Shown here one piece after another: positions 24,773-33,403 of a DNA stretch of 64,000 nt (its first letter is position 1; the number at the start of each line of letters is the position of its first letter). The DNA is from an uncultured Collinsella sp. (lineage in GTDB: Bacteria; Actinomycetota; Coriobacteriia; Coriobacteriales; Coriobacteriaceae), in NCBI GenBank assembly GCA_900544115.1, contig UQTW01000005.1:1-64000 (forward strand). The letters run 5' to 3'. Under the pieces are notes generated by a model. It ran no database searches. It saw nothing but the letters and a program-made list of their open reading frames with translations, and was not told the origin of the DNA. Both the position numbers and the translations under genes were made by a program.

Positions 24773-27100
24773 ATGGCGGATTCTCAGATCCATGTCGCGC
24801 TGGCGGGTAACCCCAACTGCGGCAAGACCACGCTTTTCAACCTGATCACCGGCGCCAACGGCTACGTTGGCAACTGGCCCGGCGTCACGGTTGAGAAAAA
24901 GGAGGCCAAGCTCCTAAGCGACAAGAACGTTACCATCACGGACCTCCCTGGCATCTACTCGCTTTCCCCCTACAGCCCTGAGGAGCAGTGCTCGCGCGAT
25001 TACCTCATGAGCGGCGAGCCCGATGTCGTCGTCCAGGTGGTCGACGCCACCAACCTCGAGCGTAACCTGTACCTGGCGCTTCAGGTTATCGAGACCGGCC
25101 TGCCCGTGGTCGTTGCCCTCAACATGGCCGACCTGGTCGAGAAGAACGGCGATAAGATCGACACGGACAAGCTCTCCAAGAAGCTCGGTTGTCCGGTCAT
25201 GATGATCTCGGCCCTTAAGAACAAGGGCATCAAGGAGCTGTTCGAGCAGGTCAAGAAGTCCGCTGCTTCCAAGGGCCAGGTGCCGGAGCACAAGTTCGAT
25301 TCCTCCATCGAGGACGTTCTGGACCACATCGAGAACAATCTGCCGGCGAGCGTTCCCGCCAACAAGCGCCGCTACTACGCTGTCAAGCTGTTCGAGCGCG
25401 ATGCGGACGCCTGCAAGCTCATCAACCTCACCAAGGAGAAGGCCGCTCGCGTCGAAGGTCTGGTCGCTCAGTGCGAGCAGGACTGCGACGATGACGCCGA
25501 GTCCATCATCACCGGCGAGCGTTACGGCGTGATTGCCCACATCATTGACGAGTGCCTCACCAAGGCTCCGGCAAAGATGAGCACCTCCGAGAAGATCGAC
25601 CGCGTGGTTACCAACCGTATCCTAGGCCTGCCGATCTTTGTGGTCATCATGTTCTGCGTGTACTACATCGCCGTTTCTACCTTGGGCGGCACGGTGACCG
25701 ACTTCACCAACGACCAGCTCTTCGGTACCGACGGTTGGTACGTGCTCGGTCAGGGCCGCGACGCCTACGACGCGGCCGTCGAGGCTGCGGGCGACAATGC
25801 CGACTCGGTCGACCCGGCACAGTACGGCCCCTATGTTCCTGGTATTACCACCATGGTCCACGACGCCCTTGTGGCGGGCGGCACCGAGGACGGTGGCCTG
25901 GTCGATTCGCTGGTCTGCGACGGCATCGTCGGCGGCCTGGGCGCCATCTTCGGCTTTGTCCCGCAGATGTTCCTGCTGTTCGTCATGCTGTCCTTCCTGG
26001 AGGACTGCGGCTATATGGCCCGCGTCGCCTTCATCATGGACCGCGTGTTCCGTCGCTTTGGCCTGTCCGGTAAGTCGTTCATCCCCATGCTCGTATCCTC
26101 GGGCTGCGGCGTCCCCGGCGTCATGGCCACCAAGACCATCGAGAACGAGAAGGACCGCCGCATGACGGTCATGACCACCACGTTTATTCCCTGTGGCGCT
26201 AAGCTGCCGATCATCGCCCTGCTCATGGGTTCCATCATCGGCGATTCTTCCACCACCGCCGCGTGGATCAGCCCGCTCTTCTACTTCCTGGGCGTCTTTG
26301 CCGTCATCGCTTCGGGCCTCATGCTCAAGAAGACCAAGCTCTTCGCCGGCCGCCCGACGCCGTTCGTTATGGAGCTTCCCGCCTACCACTTCCCGGCGAT
26401 CCGCTCTTGGGCGCTGCACGTGTGGGAGCGCTGCTGGGCCTTTATCAAGAAGGCCGGCACGGTCATCTTCGCGTCCACCGTCGTTGTTTGGTTCCTGTCC
26501 AACTTTGGTAGCTACAACGGCACGTTTGGCTTCCTGCCTGCTATGGAGGGCATCCCCGAGGAGTTCATGGACTACTCCGTGCTTGCCATGCTGGGCAACC
26601 TGGTCGCCTGGATCTTCGCCCCGCTCGGCTTTAGCACCTGGCAGGCAACTGCGCTGACCGTCTCGGGCCTTGTCGCTAAGGAGAACGTCGTCGCCACCGC
26701 CGGTTCGCTGCTGTCCGTCGCCGACGCCGGCGAGACCGACCCGAGCCTGTGGACCGCGTTCGCCGGCATGTTCCCGACTATGGGCGCTTGCGTTGCCTTT
26801 GGTGCGTTCAACCTGCTGTGCGCTCCGTGCTTTGCCGCCATGGGCACTATCCGCAACCAGATGGATTCCGGCAAGTGGACCGCCATCGCGATCGGTTACG
26901 AGTGCGCCTTTGCTTGGGTCATTGGTCTGTTCATCAACCAGTTCTACAACCTGTTCGTTCTTGGACAGTTTGGTATCTGGACGGTTGTGGCCATCGTGCT
27001 GCTGGTTGCGATGCTCTTCCAGATCTTCCGTCCCATGCCTAAACATGCTTGGACCGACGAGGACGAGACCAACACTGCTTCCGCCGCAGTTTCCGCTTAA
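24773..27100 (+). CDS. feoB: Ferrous iron transporter FeoB
   Basis: A 775-residue Fe(II) transporter. The N-terminal G domain has G1 GNPNCGKTT (12-20), G3 DLPG (about 58-61) and G4 NMAD (about 118-121), followed by a helical guanine-dissociation-inhibitor domain to about residue 270. The membrane part begins near 280 and contains the paired Gate motifs, with conserved cysteines in SSGCGVPG and FIPCGAKLP and the second gate near CAPCFAAMG. An insert of about 65 residues after the first membrane helix (about 315-385) is hydrophilic. AGAAGGA precedes the ATG. The operon also holds two feoA genes and probably the downstream Cys-rich gene. Confidence 0.96.
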   Translation: MADSQIHVALAGNPNCGKTTLFNLITGANGYVGNWPGVTVEKKEAKLLSDKNVTITDLPGIYSLSPYSPEEQCSRDYLMSGEPDVVVQVVDATNLERNLYLALQVIETGLPVVVALNMADLVEKNGDKIDTDKLSKKLGCPVMMISALKNKGIKELFEQVKKSAASKGQVPEHKFDSSIEDVLDHIENNLPASVPANKRRYYAVKLFERDADACKLINLTKEKAARVEGLVAQCEQDCDDDAESIITGERYGVIAHIIDECLTKAPAKMSTSEKIDRVVTNRILGLPIFVVIMFCVYYIAVSTLGGTVTDFTNDQLFGTDGWYVLGQGRDAYDAAVEAAGDNADSVDPAQYGPYVPGITTMVHDALVAGGTEDGGLVDSLVCDGIVGGLGAIFGFVPQMFLLFVMLSFLEDCGYMARVAFIMDRVFRRFGLSGKSFIPMLVSSGCGVPGVMATKTIENEKDRRMTVMTTTFIPCGAKLPIIALLMGSIIGDSSTTAAWISPLFYFLGVFAVIASGLMLKKTKLFAGRPTPFVMELPAYHFPAIRSWALHVWERCWAFIKKAGTVIFASTVVVWFLSNFGSYNGTFGFLPAMEGIPEEFMDYSVLAMLGNLVAWIFAPLGFSTWQATALTVSGLVAKENVVATAGSLLSVADAGETDPSLWTAFAGMFPTMGACVAFGAFNLLCAPCFAAMGTIRNQMDSGKWTAIAIGYECAFAWVIGLFINQFYNLFVLGQFGIWTVVAIVLLVAMLFQIFRPMPKHAWTDEDETNTASAAVSA

Positions 27101-27129
27101 GTCCGAATAAGGATTAGCCCCTTTCCATG

Positions 27130-27162
27130 AGCCCGGGTGTCCCAGCGACACTCGGGCTTTTT
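27130..27162 (+). terminator. Terminator after feoB
   Basis: AGCCCGGGTGTC pairs with GACACTCGGGCT with one mismatch and a short loop, then TTTTT. Confidence 0.88.
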
Positions 27163-27215
27163 GGTGCAATGGGGGACAGATTGCTTTGCTCCAGAAGTAA
27201 GATGTGGCGTTTCCG

Positions 27216-27258
27216 CAGATAAAACCGACCAAAACAAACCTGTCCCTTTTTGGCAGGT
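27216..27258 (-). repeat. 43-nt dispersed repeat, copy 1
   Basis: A 43-nt sequence containing the hairpin CCTGCC/GGGACAGG (read on the - strand). A near-identical copy lies in the opposite orientation at 62968-63010. Confidence 0.75.
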
Positions 27259-27304
27259 GGAAGATGGGGTAAAGTAAGTGGTGGTTAACTAGAGGAGGCT
27301 TACT

Positions 27305-27505
27305 ATGGCACCTATCGATATTGTTGTGTTGGCTGTTATCGGCATTGCGTTTGTCGCCGTGTGCGTGCGTATCTACCGAAAGGGCACCTGCGCCGACTGC
27401 GCCCAGGGTGGCGTTTGTACGGGGCATTGCTCCAACAAAAAGACCTGCGCCGCACTTAAGGGCGTAGACAAAATCGCCGAAGACTTGGGCCGCGGTATCA
27501 AATAA
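27305..27505 (+). CDS. FeoB-associated Cys-rich membrane protein
   Basis: A 66-residue protein with one N-terminal membrane helix (about 4-24) followed by a cytosolic cysteine-rich tail: GTCADCAQGGVCTGHCSNKKTC, six Cys within about 22 residues. This layout matches the small FeoB-associated Cys-rich proteins found after feoB. They are presumed to handle Fe(II) at the cytosolic mouth or act like FeoC. GAGGAGG precedes the ATG. A terminator and a repeat separate it from feoB, so it may have its own promoter. Confidence 0.82.
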   Translation: MAPIDIVVLAVIGIAFVAVCVRIYRKGTCADCAQGGVCTGHCSNKKTCAALKGVDKIAEDLGRGIK

Positions 27506-27518
27506 AGGTCCAGGCACC

Positions 27519-27556
27519 CAAGCGCCTCGCGAGCATCCGTTCGCGGGGCGCTTTGC
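27519..27556 (+). terminator. Terminator after the Cys-rich gene
   Basis: GCGCCTCGCGA pairs with TCGCGGGGCGC (one mismatch) around an 8-nt loop, then CTTTGC. The T tract is weak. Confidence 0.6.
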
Positions 27557-27584
27557 ACATTTGGGGGAGAGTGTGGCGAGTTGA

Positions 27585-27698
27585 AGAGTATTTTTGGGTA
27601 TCGCTAACTATGTGGTCAACGGCCCGCTCACCGTGGTCCATGCCGTAGCGAGCGCCAATCTCGCCGTCGAAGGCATGACCAACTACCTGGGCCTCTAA
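27585..27698 (+). pseudogene. Possible gene-end fragment
   Basis: A start-less open stretch of 37 codons reading ANYVVNGPLTVVHAV...ANLAVEGMTNYLGL before a stop. It looks like the C-terminal tail of a lost protein, which I do not recognise. The last part (EGMTNYL) recurs as EGMTDYL at 36085-36106, in the second copy of the 118-bp repeat. Coding character is judged only by eye. Confidence 0.3.
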
Positions 27699-27789
27699 CT
27701 CCATCCCGCCCATCAGTTGCGGTGAAATACAGACTGTTTTGGCCGTCAAAGGCCTTATCTACTCCGTATTCCACCGCAACTTTTTTGTG
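27672..27789 (+). repeat. 118-bp kdp-flanking direct repeat, left copy
   Basis: It contains a hairpin (GTTGCGGTGAAATAC at 27716, GTATTCCACCGCAAC ending 27780) followed by six T. The other copy, at 36088-36205, has the same length and orientation and about 87% identity; all differences I count are transitions. It ends eight bases from the kdpE stop. Confidence 0.85.
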
Positions 27790-27796
27790 GGGTGGG

Positions 27797-28501
27797 CTAG
27801 AGACGCTGCATGCGGTACCCGACACCCATGTGCGTCTGAATCATCTTGGGGTGAGAGGGGTCTGCCTCGATCTTCTTGCGCAGGGTGCGCATGAACACGC
27901 GCAGGCTCGCCAGATCGCTGTCCCAGCTCGTGCCCCATATCTCGCGGGTGATGAAGGTGTGGGTGAGCACCTTGTCGACGTTTTTCGCCAGAAGGACGAG
28001 CAATTTGTACTCGGTTGGGGTGAGCGAGAGCTCGCGTCCGTCTTTCGTCGCGTATCCCGCGGCGTAGTCGATATGCAGCGGACCGTTGTCGAACGTGCTC
28101 GCTTCTGTCGATTCGCTTGACGCCATCGAGGAGCGCCTCAAATTCGCACGGACGCGCGCGAGCAACTCATCCACAGAAAAGGGCTTGGTGAGGTAGTCGT
28201 CTGCCCCTGCGTCAAGTGCTGCAATCTTGTCGGAATCTTCGGTGCGCGCCGAAATGACGATAATGGGGACTGCCGACCAGCTTCGGATCTTCGTGATGAC
28301 CTCGATACCGTCAATGTCGGGAAGGCCGAGGTCGAGCATGATGAGGCTGGGGCCGTGCGACACCGCATCCATGATGGCGGCCTGGCCGTTGCAAACCTTG
28401 CTCACGACATAGCCGTGGAGGTCAAGCGCGGTCGAAACGAGGTTTTGAACGGTCAGGTCATCTTCGACCAGGAGGATGCGTGGCTTAGCGGCATTATTCA
28501 T
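27797..28501 (-). CDS. kdpE: Response regulator KdpE
   Basis: A 234-residue OmpR-type response regulator for the kdp potassium system. The receiver has the acidic pair VEDD (about 12-15), the phospho-acceptor Asp in MLDLGLPDIDG (about 58), Thr/Ser in ISARTED and Lys in DYLTKPFS. A winged-helix DNA-binding domain (about 135-230) contains LTPTEYKLL and HMGVGYRM. The ATG at 28501 overlaps the kdpD stop by 8 nt, so translation is coupled. A longer frame upstream is antisense-frame noise within kdpD. Confidence 0.95.
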   Translation of the reverse strand: MNNAAKPRILLVEDDLTVQNLVSTALDLHGYVVSKVCNGQAAIMDAVSHGPSLIMLDLGLPDIDGIEVITKIRSWSAVPIIVISARTEDSDKIAALDAGADDYLTKPFSVDELLARVRANLRRSSMASSESTEASTFDNGPLHIDYAAGYATKDGRELSLTPTEYKLLVLLAKNVDKVLTHTFITREIWGTSWDSDLASLRVFMRTLRKKIEADPSHPKMIQTHMGVGYRMQRL

Positions 28502-31229
28502 GAATCTCGATCTCCTCGGCGGGCAGGGTAAAACGGAAGACGGCCCCATGGGGGTGGTTGTCGCGAGCTTCGATGACGCCGCCATGCGCCTCCACGATGG
28601 AGCGGCAGAGCGACAGCCCAAGGCCGATGCTTCGACGCGAATCCACGGGCCGCGTATTGCGTGAGGTGAAGAAGCGCTCAAAGATATGAGGCTTGTCGCA
28701 GTCTGCCACACCCGGCCCATCGTCTGCGACGTCCACCACGACGAACGCACCCTCGCGACGTGCGCTGATGGTGACAGTCGAGTCCTCGGGCGTGTATTTG
28801 AAGGCGTTCATGATGAGATTCGTAAGCACCTGCATGATGAGATGGACGTCGATGCGTACCAGCAGGATGTCGTCAGTGTGCTCGATGGTGACGGTACGTC
28901 CATGCGATGCTTGGGCGACATGGCTGAGGGCGGCCTCGATGACCTCGTCGATGAGCTCGGATGTGAAGTTGAGGCAAATGGTGCCATCCTCGACGCGTGT
29001 GATGGCGAGGAGGTTCTCCACGGTATCGATAAGCCAGAGGGAGTCGTCGTAGATGGCATCGGCAAGATCGCAGCGTTGTTCGAGGCTGAGCTTCTCGTCG
29101 CTCTTCCGAAGGATTGCCGCAGATCCGGATATAGCCGTGAGTGGTGTCCTCAAATCGTGGCCGATGGAGCGCAAAAGGTTGGCGCGCAGCTGCTCGTTTT
29201 TCGCCAAGACCGCAGCCTCTTCGCGCTCTTGCGCCGCCCGGTCGCTTTCGAGCGCCAAGGCGCATTCGCCTACGATAGATAGGACGATCGAATGCTCGAA
29301 GGCTTCGATCTCGCGCCCCTCCAGGTCGATGCCGATGACACCGAATACCTTGTCGCCGGTGCGAACCGCGAGGTAGAGGCAGCGCGCCTCGGGCAGGGTC
29401 CGCGTGCTTGCGCCCGCGCGTTTGTTGTTGGTGTAGGTCCAGGTTGCAACAGCGCGCTCGTAGTCGGTGAGCAGCGACGCGGATCGGTTTTCGGTGCCAG
29501 CGGACTCATAGAGCGTCTTGCCGAGCGTGCCGTGTTCGGCGGTGTAGAAGACCACGTCGAGTTTTAGCAGTTTGATGAGTTGGTTCATGGCGACGCGGGC
29601 ACACTCCTCCGCGCTATGGGCTTGCTGCAAGAGCTGGTTCGTTTCGAGGAGTACGCGCGTTTTGAATGCGTTCTCGGCGGAGGTACGGGCGTTGTCGGCG
29701 ATGCGCGCAGTTAACTCGCCGGCGACCATAGCGGTAGCGAACATGATGCCGAACGTGACCAGATAGCTTCGGTCGTAGCTGGCGAGCGAAAACAGAGGCG
29801 TTACGAAGCAGAAGTTGTAAAGCACTACAGAGAGCACGCTCGATACGATCGTGCAGATACGCCCCGTCGTGGTGACGGCGGTCAGCAGGGCCGTGAGGAT
29901 ATAGAGGGATATGATGCTGGAATCGGCAAATCCCAGATGGCGGAAAGCCGTGCCGATCGCTGTGGCGACAAGAGAGAGGGCCAGCGTGCGAAGCACGTTT
30001 CGGCTGCTGGGCGGCTGCAGGGCGAGCGCATGGCGGCGTCCTTTGGGTCGGGAGGGCGGAGTCGACTGGTCTGGAATGATGTAAATGTCGAGGTTCGGGG
30101 CGAATGTTATGAGCTGTTCTACGAGAGATTTGCGGCCAAAGAGGGCCTGACGGACGCTGCTGTGCTCGCCCGTGCGCCCCATGACGATCTTCGAAATACC
30201 CGACAGGCGTGCGAACTCGGAGATCTGAAACGCGACGTCGTCGCCATAGACGGTTTCCATATGTGCTCCGAGCTGCTCGGCTAGGGCGATATTGTCTGCA
30301 AGCTTGGCGCGCTCATCATCGCTCATGGCTTGCGTGCGCGGGCTCTCTACGAACAGGGCGACGAGCTCGCTGCGAAACGCTTTCGCCATGCGTGCGGCGG
30401 CACGGACGATGCGGGGATTGGTCGGCGCCGGGGAGACACAGACTAAGATACGCTCCCTGGTGTAGTAGTCACGGTTTCCCAGCACGCGTGCGGCGTCTGT
30501 GAGGTGGCCGGTGCGATCGGCGCAGCGGCGCAGCGCGATTTCTCGGAGTGCGGTGAGGTTCTCGACGGTAAAAAAATGCTGTTGCGCTCGCTCGGCTTGT
30601 GCGGGACGGTAGACGAGGCCGGCGCGAAGGCGCTCAAGTAGGTCTTCGGGCTCTATGTCAACGAGCTCGACCTGGTCGGCATCATCGAAGATGCGGTCGG
30701 GGATTCGTTCGCTCACGACAACGCCGGTGATGGATGCAACCATGTCGTTTAGGCTCTCGATATGCTGAACGTTCACAGTCGTATAGACGTCGATGCCTGC
30801 ATGTAGAAGTTCCTCGACGTCTTGATAACGTTTGTCGTGGCGAGACCCCGGCGCATTCGTATGGGCGAGCTCGTCGACAAGGATGAGCTGAGGGGCGCGT
30901 TCGATAGCCGCATCTAGATCGAACTCGCTGAGCGCAATGCCGTTGTGCTCAGCGAGTTTACAGGGCACGTTCTCAAGCCCTTGTGCAAGATGGGCAGTTG
31001 CCGGACGTTCGTGCGGCTCGATGTATCCCGCGACGACGTCGACACCTCGCCGCTTGGCGGCGTGGGCGGCTTGAAGCATCGCATAGGTTTTGCCTGCACC
31101 AGCAGCGTAGCCAAAGAAAATCTTGAGGTGTCCCCGGCTGGTTCGAGCGTCATCGGCGGCCTCGTCTTTCTCAATTGCCTTGAGGATGAGGTCTGGATTG
31201 ACGCGAGTGTCCGATGCGTCGCGCTGCAT
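28494..31229 (-). CDS. kdpD: Sensor histidine kinase KdpD
   Basis: A 911-residue potassium and turgor sensor. Order: KdpD domain with Walker A GYAAGAGKT (about 40-48) and VDELAHTNAPGSRH, a universal stress protein-like domain (about 245-365), four membrane helices (about 410-500), a GAF domain (about 515-650), HisKA with the phospho-accepting His in SIGHDLRTPLTAISGSAAIL (about 675) and a HATPase domain with NAFKY, DDGPGV and GLGLSLCRS. The ATG at 31229 has AGAAAGG seven bases upstream; the longer frame does not. The gene is divergent from kdpFABC and coupled to kdpE. Confidence 0.95.
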   Translation of the reverse strand: MQRDASDTRVNPDLILKAIEKDEAADDARTSRGHLKIFFGYAAGAGKTYAMLQAAHAAKRRGVDVVAGYIEPHERPATAHLAQGLENVPCKLAEHNGIALSEFDLDAAIERAPQLILVDELAHTNAPGSRHDKRYQDVEELLHAGIDVYTTVNVQHIESLNDMVASITGVVVSERIPDRIFDDADQVELVDIEPEDLLERLRAGLVYRPAQAERAQQHFFTVENLTALREIALRRCADRTGHLTDAARVLGNRDYYTRERILVCVSPAPTNPRIVRAAARMAKAFRSELVALFVESPRTQAMSDDERAKLADNIALAEQLGAHMETVYGDDVAFQISEFARLSGISKIVMGRTGEHSSVRQALFGRKSLVEQLITFAPNLDIYIIPDQSTPPSRPKGRRHALALQPPSSRNVLRTLALSLVATAIGTAFRHLGFADSSIISLYILTALLTAVTTTGRICTIVSSVLSVVLYNFCFVTPLFSLASYDRSYLVTFGIMFATAMVAGELTARIADNARTSAENAFKTRVLLETNQLLQQAHSAEECARVAMNQLIKLLKLDVVFYTAEHGTLGKTLYESAGTENRSASLLTDYERAVATWTYTNNKRAGASTRTLPEARCLYLAVRTGDKVFGVIGIDLEGREIEAFEHSIVLSIVGECALALESDRAAQEREEAAVLAKNEQLRANLLRSIGHDLRTPLTAISGSAAILRKSDEKLSLEQRCDLADAIYDDSLWLIDTVENLLAITRVEDGTICLNFTSELIDEVIEAALSHVAQASHGRTVTIEHTDDILLVRIDVHLIMQVLTNLIMNAFKYTPEDSTVTISARREGAFVVVDVADDGPGVADCDKPHIFERFFTSRNTRPVDSRRSIGLGLSLCRSIVEAHGGVIEARDNHPHGAVFRFTLPAEEIEIHE

Positions 31230-31340
31230 AGCGTAGCCTTTCTGAAACGTTGCCCATGCGTGCATACGCGGTGAGGACGCCACTGTATGCTCGCGAGGTC
31301 GAGTATAGGCGCACTGCAGCCGCAATAGTGCTTTCTACCT

Positions 31341-31360
31341 GCATCTTTACGGCATCTTAA
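31341..31360 (+). promoter_or_regulatory. Candidate KdpE-binding direct repeat
   Basis: GCATCTTTA (31341-31349) and GCATCTTAA (31352-31360) are 11 bp apart, one helical turn, the spacing typical of OmpR-family sites. They sit in the middle of the 244-bp divergent kdpD/kdpF region. Confidence 0.4.
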
Positions 31361-31473
31361 GGTCGTGAGCCCCGGCCCTCACGCCTCTTTAATCTCTAGA
31401 AGCGTTTACTGTCCCCAGGCGCTTGCGAGAGCAGGCGTCCGAGACATCGGACCGCGCGTGAAAGGGGCGGTAA

Positions 31474-31560
31474 ATGAACATCCTCATTCCCATCATCGGA
31501 GTCGTCTGCATTGGACTCCTTATCTATTACATCTACATTCTGATGAGGAGTGATTCGTAA
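31474..31560 (+). CDS. kdpF: KdpF small membrane subunit
   Basis: A 28-residue single-helix peptide (MNILIPIIGVVCIGLLIYYI...), the stabilising subunit of the KdpFABC potassium pump. AAAGGGG lies seven bases upstream of the ATG. It ends 3 nt before kdpA. Its size, hydrophobicity and position are exactly those of KdpF, although the sequence itself is too short for independent proof. Confidence 0.9.
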   Translation: MNILIPIIGVVCIGLLIYYIYILMRSDS

Positions 31561-31563
31561 ACT

Positions 31564-33387
31564 ATGGACGCTGCGATTCAGTACATCTTGTACTTTGCCG
31601 TGCTCGTCGTCCTGGCCGTTCCGCTCGGTCGGTTCATGGCCCATATCATGGATGGTGAGCATACGTTCCTGTCGCCTGTGATTGCTCCTGTGGAGCGTGG
31701 CGTCTATCGTCTGCTTCGCATCGACGCGGCAGAGCAGATGGGGTGTAGGCGCTACCTGGCGAGCGTGCTGGTCTTTTCGGGGATCGGCCTCGTGGTCCTT
31801 GTGGCACTTCAAGCGCTTCAGTCCTTCTTGCCAGGCAATCCCCAGCACCTGCCGGGTGTGCCATGGGACCTGTCGTTCAATACGGCTGCTTCCTTCATAA
31901 CCAACACCAACTGGCAGTCCTACTCCGGCGAGACCACCCTGTCCTACCTTGTGCAGTTCATGGGTCTCACCGTGCAGAACTTCGTTTCCGCTGGCACCGG
32001 TATCGCGGTCATGTTCGCGCTGATTCGTGGCTTCCGTCAGGTCAAGGAGCAGAGCTTGGGTTCCTTCTGGGTCGACCTCACCCGCACCGTCCTGTATGTG
32101 CTCATCCCGCTGAACCTCGTGTTCGGCATCTGCCTGGCTGCCGGTGGCGTCATCTCCAACTTCCAGCCGGCTCAGAAGGCTGAGCTCGTAGAGCCCGTCG
32201 CCGTCCAGCCTAATGCAGACGGCGGCTGGAGCGTCCTCGACGGCGCCCAGATCGAGGGCGACACGGTCAAGGTCGACGGCAAGGTTGTCGAGGGCGCGCG
32301 CGTGGTCACCGAGCAGTTCCTGCCCCAGGGTCCTGCGGCTCCTCAGGTCGCCATCAAGCAGTCCGGAACCAACGGCGGCGGCTTCTTCGGCGTGAACTCC
32401 GCCCATCCGTATGAGAACCCCAGTGCCTTCACCAACATCATCGAGATGACCAGCCTGCTGCTGATCCCGGCTGCCTGCTGCTTCACCTTCGGTATCGGCG
32501 TCAAGAACACCAAGCAGGGCAAGGCCATCTTTGCCGCCATGTTCATCCTGCTGGTGATCTTCACCGGCATCATCGCCGTCAACGAGCATGCGGGCACCCC
32601 GCAGCTGGCCGATGGCGGAGCGGTCAATATCGAGATGACCGACGGCCAAGCCGGCGGCAACATGGAGGGCAAGGAGAGCCGCTTCGGTATCGTCACCTCC
32701 TCCACGTGGTCGGCTTACACCACCGCCGCTTCCAACGGCTCGGTTAACTCCATGCACGACTCCTACACCCCGCTGGGCGGTTTTGTCCAGATGCTCCAGA
32801 TGGCTCTGGGCGAGGTTGTCTTCGGCGGCGTGGGCTGCGGCCTGTACGGCATGATCGGCTTCGCCATCCTCACAGTGTTCATCGCCGGCCTTATGGTCGG
32901 CCGCACGCCCGAGTTCCTGGGCAAGAAGATCGAGCCGGGCGAGATGCGCTGGGCAGTTGTCCTGTGCCTGGCAACTCCGTTTGCCATTCTGGTGTGCTCG
33001 GCCATCGCCTGCATGGTGCCCGGTCTTGCCGACCAGCTCAACAATGGTGGCGCGCACGGCTTCTCCGAGGTGCTGTATGCCTTCACCTCATGCGGCGGCA
33101 ACAACGGCTCGGCGTTTGCAGGTATGAACTGCAACATTCCCTGGATCAACGTCATGCTCGGCCTCGAGATGCTGTTCGCCCGCTTCATGCCCATCATCGG
33201 TACGCTGGCTATCGCCGGCTCGCTGGCCAAGAAGGGTAAGGTCGCCGAGAGCGCCGGTACCCTGTCTACCACCAACGGCATGTTCGTATTCCTGCTCGTG
33301 TTCATCGTTCTGCTGATCGGTGCCCTGAGCTTCTTCCCGGCCCTGGCGCTTGGCCCCGTTGCCGAGTTCTTCCAGATGATTGCGTAA
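31564..33387 (+). CDS. kdpA: Potassium-transporting ATPase subunit KdpA
   Basis: A 607-residue K+-channel-like subunit with about ten membrane helices. It holds the four selectivity-filter repeats typical of KdpA, visible as NTNWQSYSGE, GTNGGGFFGVNSAHPYENP, TFGIG and CGGNNGSAFAG. A periplasmic insertion rich in polar residues (about 200-260) has the DTVKVDGKVV pattern. It follows kdpF by 3 nt and is followed by kdpB after 16 nt. Confidence 0.97.
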   Translation: MDAAIQYILYFAVLVVLAVPLGRFMAHIMDGEHTFLSPVIAPVERGVYRLLRIDAAEQMGCRRYLASVLVFSGIGLVVLVALQALQSFLPGNPQHLPGVPWDLSFNTAASFITNTNWQSYSGETTLSYLVQFMGLTVQNFVSAGTGIAVMFALIRGFRQVKEQSLGSFWVDLTRTVLYVLIPLNLVFGICLAAGGVISNFQPAQKAELVEPVAVQPNADGGWSVLDGAQIEGDTVKVDGKVVEGARVVTEQFLPQGPAAPQVAIKQSGTNGGGFFGVNSAHPYENPSAFTNIIEMTSLLLIPAACCFTFGIGVKNTKQGKAIFAAMFILLVIFTGIIAVNEHAGTPQLADGGAVNIEMTDGQAGGNMEGKESRFGIVTSSTWSAYTTAASNGSVNSMHDSYTPLGGFVQMLQMALGEVVFGGVGCGLYGMIGFAILTVFIAGLMVGRTPEFLGKKIEPGEMRWAVVLCLATPFAILVCSAIACMVPGLADQLNNGGAHGFSEVLYAFTSCGGNNGSAFAGMNCNIPWINVMLGLEMLFARFMPIIGTLAIAGSLAKKGKVAESAGTLSTTNGMFVFLLVFIVLLIGALSFFPALALGPVAEFFQMIA

Positions 33388-33403
33388 AGGAGGGCGCAGA
33401 TTT

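Noticed and set aside
31230..31473. Cyclic-di-AMP riboswitch controlling kdpF
   Set aside because: I could not find the conserved segments of that class in the 244-bp region; a KdpE site is the better reading.
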